This document shows, one piece after another, positions 10,251-23,044 of a DNA stretch of 64,000 bases (within the stretch, counting starts at the first letter, position 1; every line of letters starts with the position of its first letter). The notes beneath the pieces were generated by a model. The model made no database searches and was not told the origin of the DNA. It saw only the letters and a list, made by a program, of their open reading frames with translations. This stretch comes from Amanita rubescens (taxonomy: Eukaryota > Basidiomycota > Agaricomycetes > Agaricales > Amanitaceae), in NCBI GenBank assembly GCA_015039365.1, contig WION01000087.1, positions 62,001 through 126,000 of the forward strand. Reading direction: 5' to 3'. A program made the translations under genes and the position numbers.

Positions 10251-11053
10251 CACAGTGTTCGCGTTAGATATTCTTTTTTATAGTATCACGTGACCCGTCG
10301 AAATCAGACCCATCTACGAGTTAAGGCTCTTGTTCTTTCTTCCCAATAATGCGGATGTCGAACACGGGTTAACGGCTGTTCACTCACATTTCCCGGATGA
10401 GTTCATTCCGTGTGGGAAGAACATGGCTTCTTCGCTAGATTAGTCTCCAGTGGCAATGCGGACACCAACAATGGTGCTGCCCTCAGGGAACAGATGACTC
10501 CTGCTATGCCTTGAAGATCGACCGAATGGAGGCAATGCGGACACCAACAATGGTGCTGCCCTCAGGGAACAGATGACTCCTGCTATGCCTTGAAGATCGA
10601 CCGAATGGAGGCTTGAAAGTGGTGAGTTGAGATATTCTCCCTTGGAACCGTGATTGCTCATTTGTTCGGCATCCAGTTGTTAATACTTTCTATCGTGCTC
10701 ATAGCAATGTTTGATCACCTCACTCTTTTCCGGGACTGTAGCTATTCATCATCATTCAAGGCGTAAATTAAATGTGCCGCTCAACGAACGAAAACTTAGC
10801 TTCAATGTATTCCTGGCCTAGGAATCAGCTAGGTATGCCGCACAAGGCATTCATAGCGACCTGCTGATCGCCAGGTGGGCATTGCCTTATCATCGTACCT
10901 AGGTACTCGTTCTCTCTTAACACGCTCTGGTCCTGTTCCGTCTCGAGTGATTCCCCTTTGAGTCCACAAAGGGTTTACACGTAATCATCATCAAAAAAAA
11001 TGTCCATGCAATTACAAAATGCAAACTTGAAGATGTACACAGCGCTACAGACA
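10251..11053. other. intergenic, with one short tandem duplication
   Basis: Apart from the 79-bp duplication at 10452-10609 nothing coding is recognised. The right end is the 3' flank of the LAA1 gene. Confidence 0.5.
10452..10609. repeat. perfect 79-bp tandem duplication
   Basis: The 79 bases 10452-10530, starting GGCAATGCGGACACC, are repeated without visible change at 10531-10609. No open frame or terminal inverted repeats are associated, so this is probably a recent slippage or unequal-exchange event. Confidence 0.9.
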
Positions 11054-14000
11054 TTAGAAGGAACGCAGTGATATTTGAGGCTTGGTCGAGGCCGAAGCAG
11101 CAGAGGAATTACTACCAATTGCTCGCCTAATTGATTGCTCCAACAAATCACGTTGTGATTGATCAAGCTTCGAAGCAGCTTCTTTGAATGCCGCAGGAGA
11201 AGATGTAGCATACGATAATAACTGCGTGGCCGTCTGCGACCTCACAGGGTCGGTTGCCGATGGTTGTTGATTCGACAATAGAAGCGACATCGTCGGCAGC
11301 AGGATGCAAAGTGCGCGTGTGCCTATAAACACTTAGCAGGGTGCGAACAGCAGAGCAATTAACGTACGATGATTCTCGGGGATGGAGGAGAAAAATAAGT
11401 AGAATGCCTTCCAAACTTCGCCAACCGCGGCGGTACGTGCTTCGCTGATATTCCCGTCATTTACTAGAGACGCCGTCTTTGCAATGAATTCGACCAAGCC
11501 CGGAAGCACTTGTTTTGTACATTCAACTAGGACAGGACTTCCCAAACTCGAGGCAGCAATGAGCGTTTTGCAGCAATGTGCTGCTGTTAGGGTTATCGCC
11601 TGTGCAATTGTCAATTATTCAGTTTTCAGTAGTCCAAATATACACACATCTTCGTCTTCTAGTAGCTTTTGCATAATGATGAAACAGCAGTACTCTACAA
11701 CCGGCCGCCCTAACTTGATCCAGTTCGGAACAACAGTTAGAACAAGAACAGCTGCCAGCATGTTATTCTTGACTTTTTTATCGCAAACCAGACCTTGTCG
11801 TCCTCTGTACGAATATACTCGAAATCGGATGGGAAGAATAAATCGAAAGTCTTACCTCATTTCGTCTATATTCAAGAGACACGCAGATAACAAAGCATGG
11901 ACTAGCCGAGTATATAATGCCTTATCTTGCTGAGGAAATTCAAGAAGCGACTTGAGCGCAGGTAAAGTGGGTCCAACAAGATCTATTTCGGTCGATTCGT
12001 CCTTCAACAACTCTATTGTAGTCAGTGGACAGGCCAAACAGTCGGTCTTGCTTTACTTACCTGTATATAGCATTATGGCCACCCCACGTACGTCTTCTCT
12101 TTGAGAAGACTCTAAGGTCGACATAACTTTCGTCATTGCCACGAATGCTGTATTCAACATCCGAACGCGGTCCAGTGTATCTCCCTCTGTCTTTATTAGG
12201 TATCACTACGCTTCGTTGCTGCAAACGCTACTCACGGATGATGGGCCCGCGCGACGACGACGACGAATGCTTGATCGTGTATGAACATATTCTTAAGCAG
12301 TGGGTCGCCGCAGAAGTAGGAGCAAGATTAGGGCTGACAGCCATCAACGCATTACACAAGGAATATCAGTGTAACGTACCTTGAACTGTGCATTGTTGCC
12401 ATACTTGCTAGCATTTCTATAAGGTCTATATGCACGCTAGCCGGTTCTGTCATCGCCAACCGATAACATTGGCTTATAAGCTCATCGAAAATAGTTGGTT
12501 CAGCCAGTACGTTCCCCGAGTATTCTGGTCGAACTAGCGACTTGAGCGCACGCAGAGCAGAGATCAAGACCGATTGATGAGATGACGGGGCATGGCTCGA
12601 TTCGGATGACGATGTCGAAAGTGCCTCGAATACCAAACCAAAAAGGACATAGAAGAAGGCGGTGGGTTCCTCTCTACCACGCGCCGGTTGCACCAGGGTC
12701 CCAGACCCATTTTGTTTCAGCTCTTGTCCGTCCATTGCGGCTAATACGTATGGGTCCTCGGCTTGCATCGCGTGAGCTACCGCAGACAGTATGATAGGCC
12801 ACTGCGTCCACATAATACTAGGATATGTTAGCAGCTATGTTTGCAGTGACATTTCGAATGAATACACTTACGGGCATCAGTACCTCTTTTCCAAGGCTTG
12901 AATATGAAGCGTCAATGCCGACTGTGGACGACTCCTGGGTGAATTCCGAGTCAACACGGATGCTTGCATAGTCGGACAAGGCCGCAATCCAGAGCGGAGC
13001 AAGCTTCGGTTTATGAGGCTTGATGACATTTTCCAAGTAAGATTGGGAGGCGCTGGCAACGTGCAACTGCGCCCATGCTGACAAAGTCGTTATTCTGAGC
13101 ATAGCTGATGCATTCGGGCTCATTTCGCCCGCTTCTCCGAGAGAGACTGTGCCAGAATCTAAAAACGAATCTCAGCATTGATTAAAAGATCATATACAAC
13201 ATATACGTGACCTTTAGACTGTTCCAATGCTGTCGTTAGCAGTCTCAAGATGCGACCCATTCTACTGATATCCTTGACAACACCACATCCCACAAATGCA
13301 GCGCAGGCATATACAGCAGAGGCTAAGATTTCTGGCGTCGAGTCTGAAGAAAAGGCGGGTGTCAAGGCAGCCGTGATGGGAGCCTGGTGCTGTTCCAACA
13401 GAAGGGCATCCTCATACGCTGGGTCAGGGGACGACGCAAAGACCTTAACAGTAGTATAAGAAACGTCATCAAATACCAGCAACGACAGATCACCTTGATA
13501 ACATCTCTCAGCACCACCAGCCCTTCTAACCTTATTTCCGTCACATATGCCGTGGAAGCGGTAAAGGCCATCTTGATCAAGTCAGGTACTCGAGAAACAA
13601 GTAAGCTTGGTATTGGTAACCCGACATTCCTCGCATATACGGGATCAATATGCTCCCTTCTTCCGCTCTGCGCAACAAGCGTGCAAATCTGGTGAAGACA
13701 TTGCAGGGCGAACAACTGGGTCCTCCACCTCGATGTAGTATGTCCCACTCCGTCAGCGGTGTTGGTACCAACACCACCCGCTCCTCCCACAGCTCTGGAA
13801 TTCAAGGATTCTCCTTCGTCATCACGCATATTCTGATTGGAAGCAGCTTCTGTGACCTGTTGGTTCGCGTTAGAGCGTGCCATGATTCTTTGACAGAGAT
13901 CTATCCAGGCCGACGGATTATGCACGACCGTTTGCTGCAGCCAACTAGAAATGACGTTCCTGACTCCTTGCACAGACGCATCGTCATCCAACATGGCGAA

Positions 14001-17000
14001 AAGATCCTCGACGAGACGATCACCTCCCAACTTGGACATTGCTAGTGCATCTTTTTGGACCAGCTGGTACAGCGCATTGATCGACGCGAGTTTGGGCGGA
14101 CGACGAGAAGAGCTGAGATGCTGTCTGAATTGTTTCACGAGCCCAGGAATATCAACGTGTTCAGGAGCGAACATCAAAAAATGTTGAATGCACTTGATTG
14201 CTTCGACTTGAACACCCTCGTCATTCTCCAGGGAAAATTCTCTGATCAGATTAAGAACTAGCGTTCTAGTCCTCGGCGATTCGTGCATGTCTGGCCCTAA
14301 AACCGTCGTAACGGCGTCGATGATTTGACACGCAACAGGATATGCCGGACAATCTCCGCTGAGATTGCCGTTGAGCAGTGTTCCACCCTCCCTTTCGTGC
14401 GAATCGAGGGTATAAACTTTGAGCAGCATTCCAAGCGTACTTGATACGAACGGCGCGTAACCCAAACTGGCGGCATTGATAACGGTAGCAAGTGACTTCA
14501 GAGCCCAGAAGTGTACAACCGGGTGCGGGTCGTTGCTCAGTGACATGAGAACATTGACTGTCGTTTTCAACAACGGACCAGCAGCAAGCCCACCGACGTA
14601 ATTGTATATAGCACCAAATGCGAGCGCACAGCCTGCTCGCCCATTGGGATCTCGGTTGCTAACGACCTGGTCTACCAAATCTTTGATCTGAGTCGTGAGG
14701 AAACTGGTGTTTGAGAGGCTGGCAAGCCTTCCTATCGCCTCTGTGCTCGCAGCACGTAAGACGGGGTCACCATCGATAAGTGTAGACTGTGCATATATTG
14801 AGTACGGCCAAACGGGGAAAAAGGAGACATACCATAAGGAACGGGGACAGCAGGTTAGTTATCTGTGTATTTCCTAAAACATCGCGAGTTTGCCTTGCAT
14901 GCGTTGAGCTCATGGCGTTCCTCAAAGCAAGAACTATCGCGATTGACGCGTTAACAGTAACAGCAACCTTCCGACCCAAATTCTTCTCAAGCTTCGAGGA
15001 CCGAACAGCTTCAAGCAACGTATTGATCGTCCGGATAGAGACTGTCAGGTCCTGCAAGGGCAATAGTTGCGCAAATAATTCGACAGCTGCATCCACTACC
15101 GCTGTCGTAGGTGGCGGAGGTTCAACAAGTTGGAACAGTTTCCCGTCCAAACTCCTGGATTGCTGCTGACACAAGAAGAGTGGATCGTACTCGCAAGTGC
15201 CTAAGATAGGTTTCCGCAACTAATAGAATATTGTCACTAAGACGTCCCACCAGTTCATCACACCAAAAACACGTACCAGCGCATTTATAGCAACCTCCAC
15301 CACATCTCGATTTAAAATGTCCCCTCCATCATCACCATTCTCCTCTCCGCCGTTCGCAGAAGCCGGCGATCCCTCAGCCCTAGCCCCATCCAGCATTCCA
15401 AACCCGACCTCGACAATCTCACCTGGCTTACCACCCGCAACCACTCCATACGCATATCCATCGGCGCTACACCAAAGATTCGAAAAGGCGCCGGTATTTG
15501 AAGTAATCGCGGCTTGCAACTGCGAACCTGCGTACCCCTCCATGCTGCCAAACAGAGACGCAGTCGATTGCAACAACGCGTTCTGAATTGGATCCGCAAT
15601 CCGATTCACGCCAAGCGCCGAGAAACACTGGAATATCCGCTTCCTTAACAATGCCTCTCTAGCCCGCAGAGTCAAGGATCGACTGCCGGGGTATCCCAAT
15701 TCTGCCCCGATGGAAGACGATCCAGGTCCAGGTCCAGATGAAGACCCCGATGATGTACCCCCACTTACGATCTCCAGAGGATCTTCAACACTCAAACCCT
15801 GAAAGTTATTCGCAAATTGAAGCGCGTTGCTCAACACGGACGAGATCCTACGGGCCACATCGAGCGTAACAAGCGCAGACGCGTTGTGGCGAAGGAAACA
15901 AAGGACGGCACCCAACGCGCTTTCTCGCACGTGCAATAAGAACGCCCATTCCGACGGAGATCGAGACGCTGAGCCACTCAAGCTCGTAGAACTCGATCCA
16001 GCGTTTCCGAGACCGCTTCCGCCCGCCAAATCGCGTCCTGTCGGCTTCGGCAGCGCGTTCCTCCAAAGGACGAGCAATTGCGCGAGCTGGGGTCGGACGA
16101 ACCCAGGTCCTAAACAGAGTAGCGCGCTTATCGCGGTCCACGCTACCTCTACTTCGATCCATGCAACCTCTAGGGTGTGTTCGCCCGCGCGTTTGAGTAG
16201 TTGGACGGCGATGTCGAGGACTTTGGCCGAGATGTCGTATGAGACGTAGAGAGGACGAGAAGGGATAACTGATACGAGTGCTGCCAGGGCATGGGCATGA
16301 CCGAGCGCTCGGATAGGTGGTGAAGAGGTGTGGTGTGATGAAGAGGGAGGGCTGACGAGGAGAGTGAGGTCGCGTTGCAACAGTTCGATAATGGTTAAAA
16401 GAGTTTTTGGGAGACGGAGAGGAGTCGAGGCGCAGAAACAACGCAGAGCCCATGATGCGGATATGCGCACGCTGTGACTGGGATGGGTGAGGAGGGTGAG
16501 GAGCGGCTCCGCTAAAGCTTCCTGTTGTATCGTTTACGTGAACACTGGATCGGGGGGTTACTCAAAATCAAACCGACCTGAATAGTACCGGGGAGATTCC
16601 CAAGCTGACCCACCAACCCAGCTGCCTCCTTCAACACTACACATAATACAGTACTTCCCGGGACGTTAGCACCAGATCCCAGCATCGGCGGCCACCGCTT
16701 GAGATACGACACCGACAACTCTTTGAGAGCCTGTATCTGGCCCTGTTCGCTCAACATCCTCACCCCAACTACATCGCGAAGGACGATAGCCACGAGCTTA
16801 CAAGCAAGCAGCCTTTCGTACCTCTTCGCAAGTACATTTGTGCCCCCTGCACCGCCGCCAAAACCCGATCCAGACGTAGTACCGCTACCTCCAGCGGAAG
16901 AAACATAATGTGCCACAATCTCCGTCATAAAATGCGCGACTAGCAACGCATAGTTCGCCTCTACCCATTCCGAGCCCAGTTTTTCCAGCACGGCAACATA

Positions 17001-18293
17001 AAAGTCGAATAAACCAATCTTTGTCTTTCTACTTGCGTTGGTCTTGTTGAACTGTACGGAAAGATGCTTCAGCATCTCCTCCGCTGTCCAAAGTGGTTTG
17101 GCGATTTCCACTGCTGCAGCGGTATGCGCAGGGGTCCCTGGAGCGAGGGTTTCGTCATTCTCCACCAGACTCCCATCTCCATCTTTTCCCTTTTTGCTAG
17201 ATCCCGCAGAGCTTGCCTTGGATGAGGCAGCGGTAGGTGGAGGAATCGCGATCCTTCTCTCCATCTGCGTCGACGCTAGTAGATGTCCAACTAACCCAGC
17301 ATGCGCGCTCCTAGTCGACTGGTCTGCACCATCCAGGCTCCGAACGCATAAAGTCAAGATGGACTCTACGTCTGTGTGAGATGGAGGCGTGTCCGGAGAG
17401 AACATGGCGATTAGGACCTGTGTTGCGGCTCGCTGAACGGGGAGGGATTTGTCTGTTAAGAGGTATCGCGATTGCTTTAGAATGTCTTTGGAGGCATAAT
17501 CGGTTACGGCGCGTTTGGCTGTTGAAAGTGCTTTGCGGAGGGTGAGTAGGGCGGAGTATCGGAGCAGAGGCGACTGAAAGGCCTTGTCAGCCAAAATAGC
17601 TATAGATCGCGTTAGGCGTACTTGCATTATTAGATGATTTGGCAGTTTTTAGAGTGATGACGACGATCTCGGCCATGAACGACATGAACTGTGAAAGAGA
17701 ACGTTTACGACCAGTCTCATCCAGAAAATCTGGATACTACTCACCTGTGACCCAAATGTACCCATAATCTCTCCTATACACGTGAACGCAGCACTCAACG
17801 CGAAGCACTCAGCTTCCCATTCAACATCCTCAACGTGGACCACTCACATCCTCTTTGCCTCTTTCTCTGGGGTCTTGAAATCGCCCACGATCTTCATGAA
17901 CACTTGTAGAGTATCGAAAAGGGACCTCGTTTCACCTCGTGAATACATCGCAGTGAAACATCTCGCAACGAGGTTTCTAAGCGCTCGACCTGGAAGTGGG
18001 TACGGATCTGGTGCAACGACGACTTTGATTAGAGCTTTCTCTAGAGCGGATTGCTTTGGCTTGAGGGTTTCCTACCAAAATATCATACGGTGACTTCAGA
18101 AAGGTAGGAACTTGGCTCACGAGAGACACGGTGGTCAACTGCTTCTCCAGCAAAGACAAGTATTGGAATAGATAGACCTCCCCATTCTCTGGGGTGATCT
18201 CTGACTGAAAGAGAAGTCAGACAGATGTGATAAAGATGAAGAAGAAGAATTTACTTCTTGTATGTCTTCTAGGATGGCCTCGTCTGAAGCCAT
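11054..18293 (-). CDS. LAA1: HEATR5/Laa1-type HEAT-repeat protein (AP-1 accessory factor), 18 exons, 2119 aa
   Basis: Exons, 5' to 3': 18293-18255, 18204-18121, 18071-17848, 17793-17745, 17688-17626, 17573-16578, 16521-15277, 15219-14833, 14786-13494, 13443-13212, 13158-12872, 12801-12380, 12333-12236, 12186-12061, 12012-11856, 11804-11648, 11599-11368, 11322-11054. They sum to exactly 2120 codons, close to the 2000-2100 of the Laa1/HEATR5 family. The N-terminus (YLFQYLSLLEKQL, then FTAMYSRGETRSLFDTL) and C-terminal blocks (VKNNMLAAVLVL, QKLLEDED) match that family. The body is helical HEAT-type repeats, with low-complexity serine/glycine insertions near 15,720 and 16,860. In yeast and animals these proteins act with the clathrin adaptor AP-1 in trans-Golgi/endosome sorting. 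The intron after 17626 uses a GC donor (GCAAGT). Exon 12 needs an acceptor at CAG 12802-12804 to stay in frame (see findings). Confidence 0.92.
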
Positions 18294-18650
18294 CTCTGCT
18301 GAAGGGACGCGATGGGTCAAAGTTTCCTTTCTTGGATCAATGCGTGACAGATGGTCACTCCGAGTCCATCAAAATTCCCATCACTACCGTTGTCCAAGCC
18401 TCGAGAGACGATTCAATCATTGAATCTGTGTTCGAACTCACCATACATCAGAGCCACGCTTCAGCACCCTAATTCTCGGCGTCACAAGCACCAAGGAGCT
18501 ATCTTCCCTTGGGCAATGACTTGGTATGTAATATGGGCGCCGTCTGGTTCAAAAGACGCGGACGACCAAATGTAAGAACTTGCAGCTTGCGTGATGAAAG
18601 GAAGCTAGGAGGGGTTTCGAACCGCTCATTGTTCAAGATTCGTGGTTCTC
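18294..18650. other. 5' flank of LAA1, nothing further recognised
   Basis: No gene is seen. Positions 18294-18336 are shared with the copied fragment at 7542-7833, so that duplication included about 40 bases upstream of the LAA1 start codon. Confidence 0.5.
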
Positions 18651-19010
18651 TCAACTAGATTTTGGAGCCCAAAGAACAAGACAAAGGGCAGGAGAAGCCA
18701 GGCCGATGTGCCAGTGCGACTTAACTGCCACGATTGTCTTAGTGAGGGGCCCGCCAGTCGAATCATCTGAAACGGTGAGTTCGACAGGCTCATTAAGCAG
18801 CACAGTGGTTGTCAGGCCGCAAGCTTCACGAAACTTTACGCCTTGCTGTGCGCATTGAAAACCGTGGCACAATACTTGATCGTTACCGATATCTTGACCT
18901 GTTGTTGACGCCTCCAACCAGGATAAATAGATAATTGAGGAGAAGACCCCAGAATTGGGTAGAGGCAGGCCGCCGAGCCTCACAGGTATTCAAATATTCA
19001 AGTACGACAC
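18651..19010 (-). pseudogene. decayed DUF4430-type paralogue
   Basis: The stretch STQFWGLLLNYLFILVGG (about 18965-18915) copies the segment TKFWGILLNYQFIPVGG of the intact neighbour at 19128-19910. After it the frame is broken: the following QQ-V-K segment and the C-terminal beta-rich part (LLNEPVELTVSDDSTGG at about 18795-18745) are in another frame, and the signal peptide and N-terminal half are missing. It is a truncated tandem sister of the intact gene. Confidence 0.6.
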
Positions 19011-19127
19011 AAAATCTATTTCTTCTGTCCGGTATAATCCAAGAATACCCGTAGAACCGATCACCAACAATGTCAAAAGAGTGGAAAAAAAGATATAAAC
19101 CCAGCATCTGATCCTCGCCGACCTCTT

Positions 19128-19910
19128 TCAGTAAACTACTTCAATCGTCAACGCAGCTGAACGAACGGAATCCGACTTCTCTGCCTTCACCTTCTGCGTA
19201 CCTGGACTTTTGAAGGTAACGGAAACGTGTCCGTTTGCGTCACTGGTCTGTCCATTAACCTCTGCTCCTGCAACGGGCGAGCCACTTTGACCGTTTGTAA
19301 CGGTGAGTATCACTGGGTGACCAACGTGCACGTAGCCGGGGCCAGTAAGCTTGAGGAAGTTGACCTTGTTGAACGCGTCAAAAGCGAACAAGACGTCGTC
19401 CATGCGCTTGACCTCTTGTTGACACCCTCCGACCGGGATAAATTGATAATTGAGGAGAATGCCCCAGAACTTGGTAGATGTCTGCGCCTGGTTCGCGATG
19501 GTGGTGACAAAGTAATCGTCGAACTCTGTAGAGAACGTGCTGCAAGTAGAGGTTGAGCGTCACATTTTCGGGAAAGGGAATGCAGTGGGGCGGACTTACC
19601 CGTCCCACGAGAAGTGATGGAGTTTTGAAGCATCGTCGAGCGCACTCGTAACAGTGGGACCGGGAGTCGGATTAGCGTTATTATTGGTACCGTCACAAGG
19701 GTGGGTGCCTCCCGACGCAGTGGTCACCTTATGACCATGCGTAAAGATCGGTCCTTCGAAGATGGTGTAAGTTGCGGCTTCGATGCGCAAGTTGACAGTT
19801 GTTGGGACCGCCGAGTTATCAGCAGAGGCCTTGACGCTGAGGATGAGTGCCCCAAATAGGAAGAGCAAGCTGTGAGTGACAGTGCGTAGCGCGAAGCTGC
19901 GAGGTAACAT
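19128..19910 (-). CDS. secreted DUF4430-like protein, 240 aa
   Basis: Two exons, 19910-19600 and 19539-19128, join in frame (donor GTAAGT, acceptor TTGCAG) to 241 codons. Residues 1-30 form a signal peptide ending VKASA. The next part has the sequence style of the DUF4430/transcobalamin-like family (VNLRIEAATYTIFEGPIF, then THPCDGTNNN), and the C-terminal 90 residues are beta-rich and Ig-like (GYVHVGHPVILTVTNG and then a VSVTFKSPGTQKVKAEKS segment). Such proteins are common in agaricomycete secretomes; a ligand-binding or wall role is possible but unproven. The decayed tandem copy directly downstream indicates a local duplication. Confidence 0.8.
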
Positions 19911-20872
19911 GATAGCCTTTCGAGTGAAAGAAAGCCTCTGTTATTGTACTAGCGGCGTTTCTTCGGTTACGTGCTGCAAAAAAAAATCAAGTACGTAAAT
20001 CTGATGCCGGCAGACAGCCCGAGTTCCTTCCCCATTTAGGTTTTCAAATTTTTATCTGTCGAAATGGAAAGGCGTGGGCTTAGGGCTGCTTAGGGAAATC
20101 CCAATGGGCAAAGACATAGCACCTTGACTCGGGACTCCTGGATTCCAGCACCTGGCAAACACTATAAATGACAAGCCCAATCACAACATGTCCCAGGACG
20201 AAACCGTACTTACAGCCAATTCCAAAACCGTAGTCGTTTTCGACTTCAGTATGTGGGGCCGAATAACGTGGGACGCCCAGCCATACTACTGATTTGGAAA
20301 GACTCGTGTTTTCACCTCCAATTATGACCCTGAAGGGGCTTCAAATTTGTATGGTGACCGACTAAGTGGTATGATAAATTACATATGTAAGTATTGTTGT
20401 GTCACTGGCCTGAGAGTCTGTTTCGAGAAAATGGCCTGAAGACGGGGAGAGACAGGGCAGCTTCGTGGCATGTTGTCAGATGTTAGTATCCAAATCGCGT
20501 CTCCACCTGTTCCTCCGTACGGCGACAAGTCGATTGTTTTCGTTGTTTGATTTCTTGGTGAACAACGAGGTCAAGATGGGGAGCGTCAGCATCAACGATA
20601 TACGACTGTAGCGTCCAGATAAGGTAGTACAGATCGTGAGTAAATATTAAATGATGGGAATATCAACGCTAGAAGGTGCGCTAATTCGCTTCCACACTGG
20701 GCCACAAATTGTCCACGCTAGTCCAACTTCCGCAGTGACTAGTCCATCGGATTCGCTACCTAACCAATCTTATAATCAAGCCAACAAACGTATGTAAAAG
20801 ACGAGGGTGGACTATGCTCTAGTTAGTGCCAGATCATCTTCATTGGGTGACGACTAATTTGATGACTTGAAG
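19911..20872. other. intergenic, no gene recognised
   Basis: This holds the promoter side of the DUF4430 gene and the upstream flank of the retropepsin fragment. A short frame starting at the ATG at about 20188 has no recognisable domain. Confidence 0.5.
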
Positions 20873-21339
20873 CGTGCCTGTCGAAGTTAACGGTCATCCC
20901 ATAAAAGAGTTTGTGGATAGCGGCGCGCAACAGTCTATTATGAGCTTTCGATGTGCAGAGGCGTGTGGGTGAGTACAGTGTTCCTCCAGTTCTGCTCTCG
21001 CTGACTGGTTCTGACATTATGCGTCTGATCGATTCACGACTTTCAGGAATAGCGCGGGGAGTTGGGACTGCCAAAATTCTCGGAAGGGTGCACAGCGCTC
21101 AACTTAAACTGGCAGACCTCTTCTTCCCATGTTCATTCACAATTAGGGAGGTACATGTAAGACTTTCAAAGTCTTATTACGCACGACTGACGTGACTTAG
21201 GGCCGAGACGTCGACCTGTTGCTAGGTCTCGACATGCTCAAAGCCCACCAAGCATGCATCGACTTGGAAAAGAATGTCCTCCGGATTCAAGGCCGTGAAG
21301 TCCGGTTCCTGAGCGAACACGAGCTACCGATCAAGCAAG
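20873..21339 (+). pseudogene. fragment of DDI1-type retropepsin domain
   Basis: Three segments read as the aspartic-protease (RVP) domain of Ddi1, the ubiquitin-shuttle protease. They are [20 protein letters not shown] with the catalytic D-S-G-A and [12 protein letters not shown] (20873-20968), then [11 protein letters not shown] followed by [16 protein letters not shown] (21015-21151), and GRDVDLLLGLDMLKAHQAC with VRFLSEHELP (21201-21339). The ubiquitin-like and central helical domains normally upstream are absent. At the first intron the base pair before the next exon is GA, not AG (CTGAC-ATTATG), so normal splicing is broken. The final donor leads into non-homologous sequence. It is most likely a copied, non-functional fragment rather than the genomic DDI1 gene. 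Confidence 0.7.
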
Positions 21340-21440
21340 GTAACGTCGAATGTTCGTCTGCCTCAGTTTCTTATACCATAACTGAGGCTCATTCCTTAGA
21401 TATTTGCCTCGATAAATTTTCGCTGCCAACAGTTACATGA

Positions 21441-22545
21441 TCAATCCAAAGGCATGTTTGCATAGAGCGATTCCCTCGCCATTTTCTTCCTGAGAATCTG
21501 GGCTCCCGGTTCAGTGACGGATTTGTCCCGAGCCCTTCGTACAATCGCCTTGTCCGTCTCTGTCATCTCTGCACGCAATTTCAACTGATTCTGCTTATCC
21601 GAACGGATGTGGAGGTTCATGTACCTAATCGAAATACGTTCAACGACCACGCGGCAAAAGGAAATCGACGTTGCTTACTCCATGCATGAAGCGACCGTCA
21701 TGGGTTTCTCAACAGTTGTGCCAGTGCGACCAGAAAGCATCAAAAACGCTTCTTTCTCTTTCGCCATCTTCATGGGATCGCCGTAGACGGGGAAAGGCAT
21801 CGTGATCGAAAAGTCGCTGTTGTTGACGTTGAACTCCAGTAGTCCGAGGCGATCGTTGCGGTGCCCGTTGCGATTGAGTTTCTCTCTCTCTCCTCGCCAC
21901 ATGCTGTCGCGCATCTCGGTGAGAGGGGCATTTCCCGATTGGCCTGGTATGTGGGAGTACAAGTGATTAATTTGGATCATCCCTTCCATCTTCTCGCCGT
22001 AGGGCTCGTCAGTGATAAAGAGTTTGACGAAAGAATGTACGTCGGAAGGTTCGATGGCGATGTCGACGCGGGTCATGAATGGCACTTTGAATCCGAGCTC
22101 ACGATTCCTGTTAAGGTCCAGGTCGAGGGCAACACAGACCTGGAGCATGGCGACGAGCGTGACGTTGGAAGCCAAGGTTTTCACGAGTTCCTGGACCTTG
22201 GGACGCTCTGACGGAGTGCACCCTGTTTTGTGACGAGGCCTGAAGAGCGGTGAGCTTTCGGAAGAGAATGCACTTCTGTTGACATACCAGTCCTTCTTTT
22301 GGCACTCCTTCGAACAATACCACACACTTTTGCACTGCAAACCATACGATTCAACCGGGAGAAAAATAGGAGGTCATCCTCACCCTTTTACATGTCGGCA
22401 AATTGTGGCGGACCGTGAAGCAGGTTGTGCACTGGACTTGGATCTTACTTTTGTTTGCCTCGATGACTTCCTGAGGGGTAGCTGTCATGCGGAACAACTC
22501 TTGGCTGAGAGGATGGGTCGTATGAATGACCTTCGTTGGATCCAT
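21441..22545 (-). CDS. MYND zinc-finger protein, 317 aa
   Basis: Four exons, 22545-22384, 22334-22288, 22239-21679 and 21624-21441, give exactly 318 codons including the stop. The N-terminal third holds a MYND-type finger: CTTC, then LPTCKR, CKSVWYCSKECQKKDW and HKTGC; its cysteines and histidine are split over exons 1-3 at normal intron positions. The rest is a conserved-looking domain of unknown function with segments such as PFMTRVDIAIEPSDVHSF, ending in a charged helix rich in Lys, Arg and Glu (QLKLRAEMTETDKAIVRRAR). MYND fingers mediate protein interaction. No SET domain motifs are seen, so it is not a SMYD methyltransferase. Confidence 0.8.
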
Positions 22546-23044
22546 CGTGCCGATGCGAGTCAAGTGGTGGTCACGCAAGGTCGCCAATTTATCTCAATAG
22601 TTCTGTGGCTGTACATGTCTCGGATGTTTCTTGTCCTGGTCTCAGCTACTAGTAACACACACTGGCACTTGCCATCCACAACCCCGACCTGTTCCGTTGT
22701 TTGCCGCGCGTTCCGTCCTCCGCCTGAAGGCTGAAGCTGAAGTATGACTGGTGCCTGCCTGCGTGTGTGACCTCAAGAATCTTAATCAGGTCGCGCGACA
22801 CATACATCACTGAAGCCACTACGACCGCGCCGATGTTCCCAAATGTTTCCAACTGTAAGCCTGTACCTCCTAGCACCACCTGATCCTGCTATATTGATAT
22901 ATAATCCCTGTTATACTACAATTTAATAATGGGGACTCACCCAACGTTGTCCCCCTCCCGCCGCTTATAGCCCCTTATAGCAACGCGTGACGCGTCACGC
23001 GCGTGGTCACCAGTTTAGCCTCGTGGCTTTCCTTGCCTCCCTCC
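22546..23044. other. divergent promoter region
   Basis: This lies between the minus-strand MYND gene and the plus-strand NACHT gene. Runs around 22890-22940 are AT-rich, and a short inverted GCGTGACGCGTCACGCG lies at about 22983-23000, near the NACHT gene start; it could bind a dimeric regulator, but this is inference. Confidence 0.4.
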
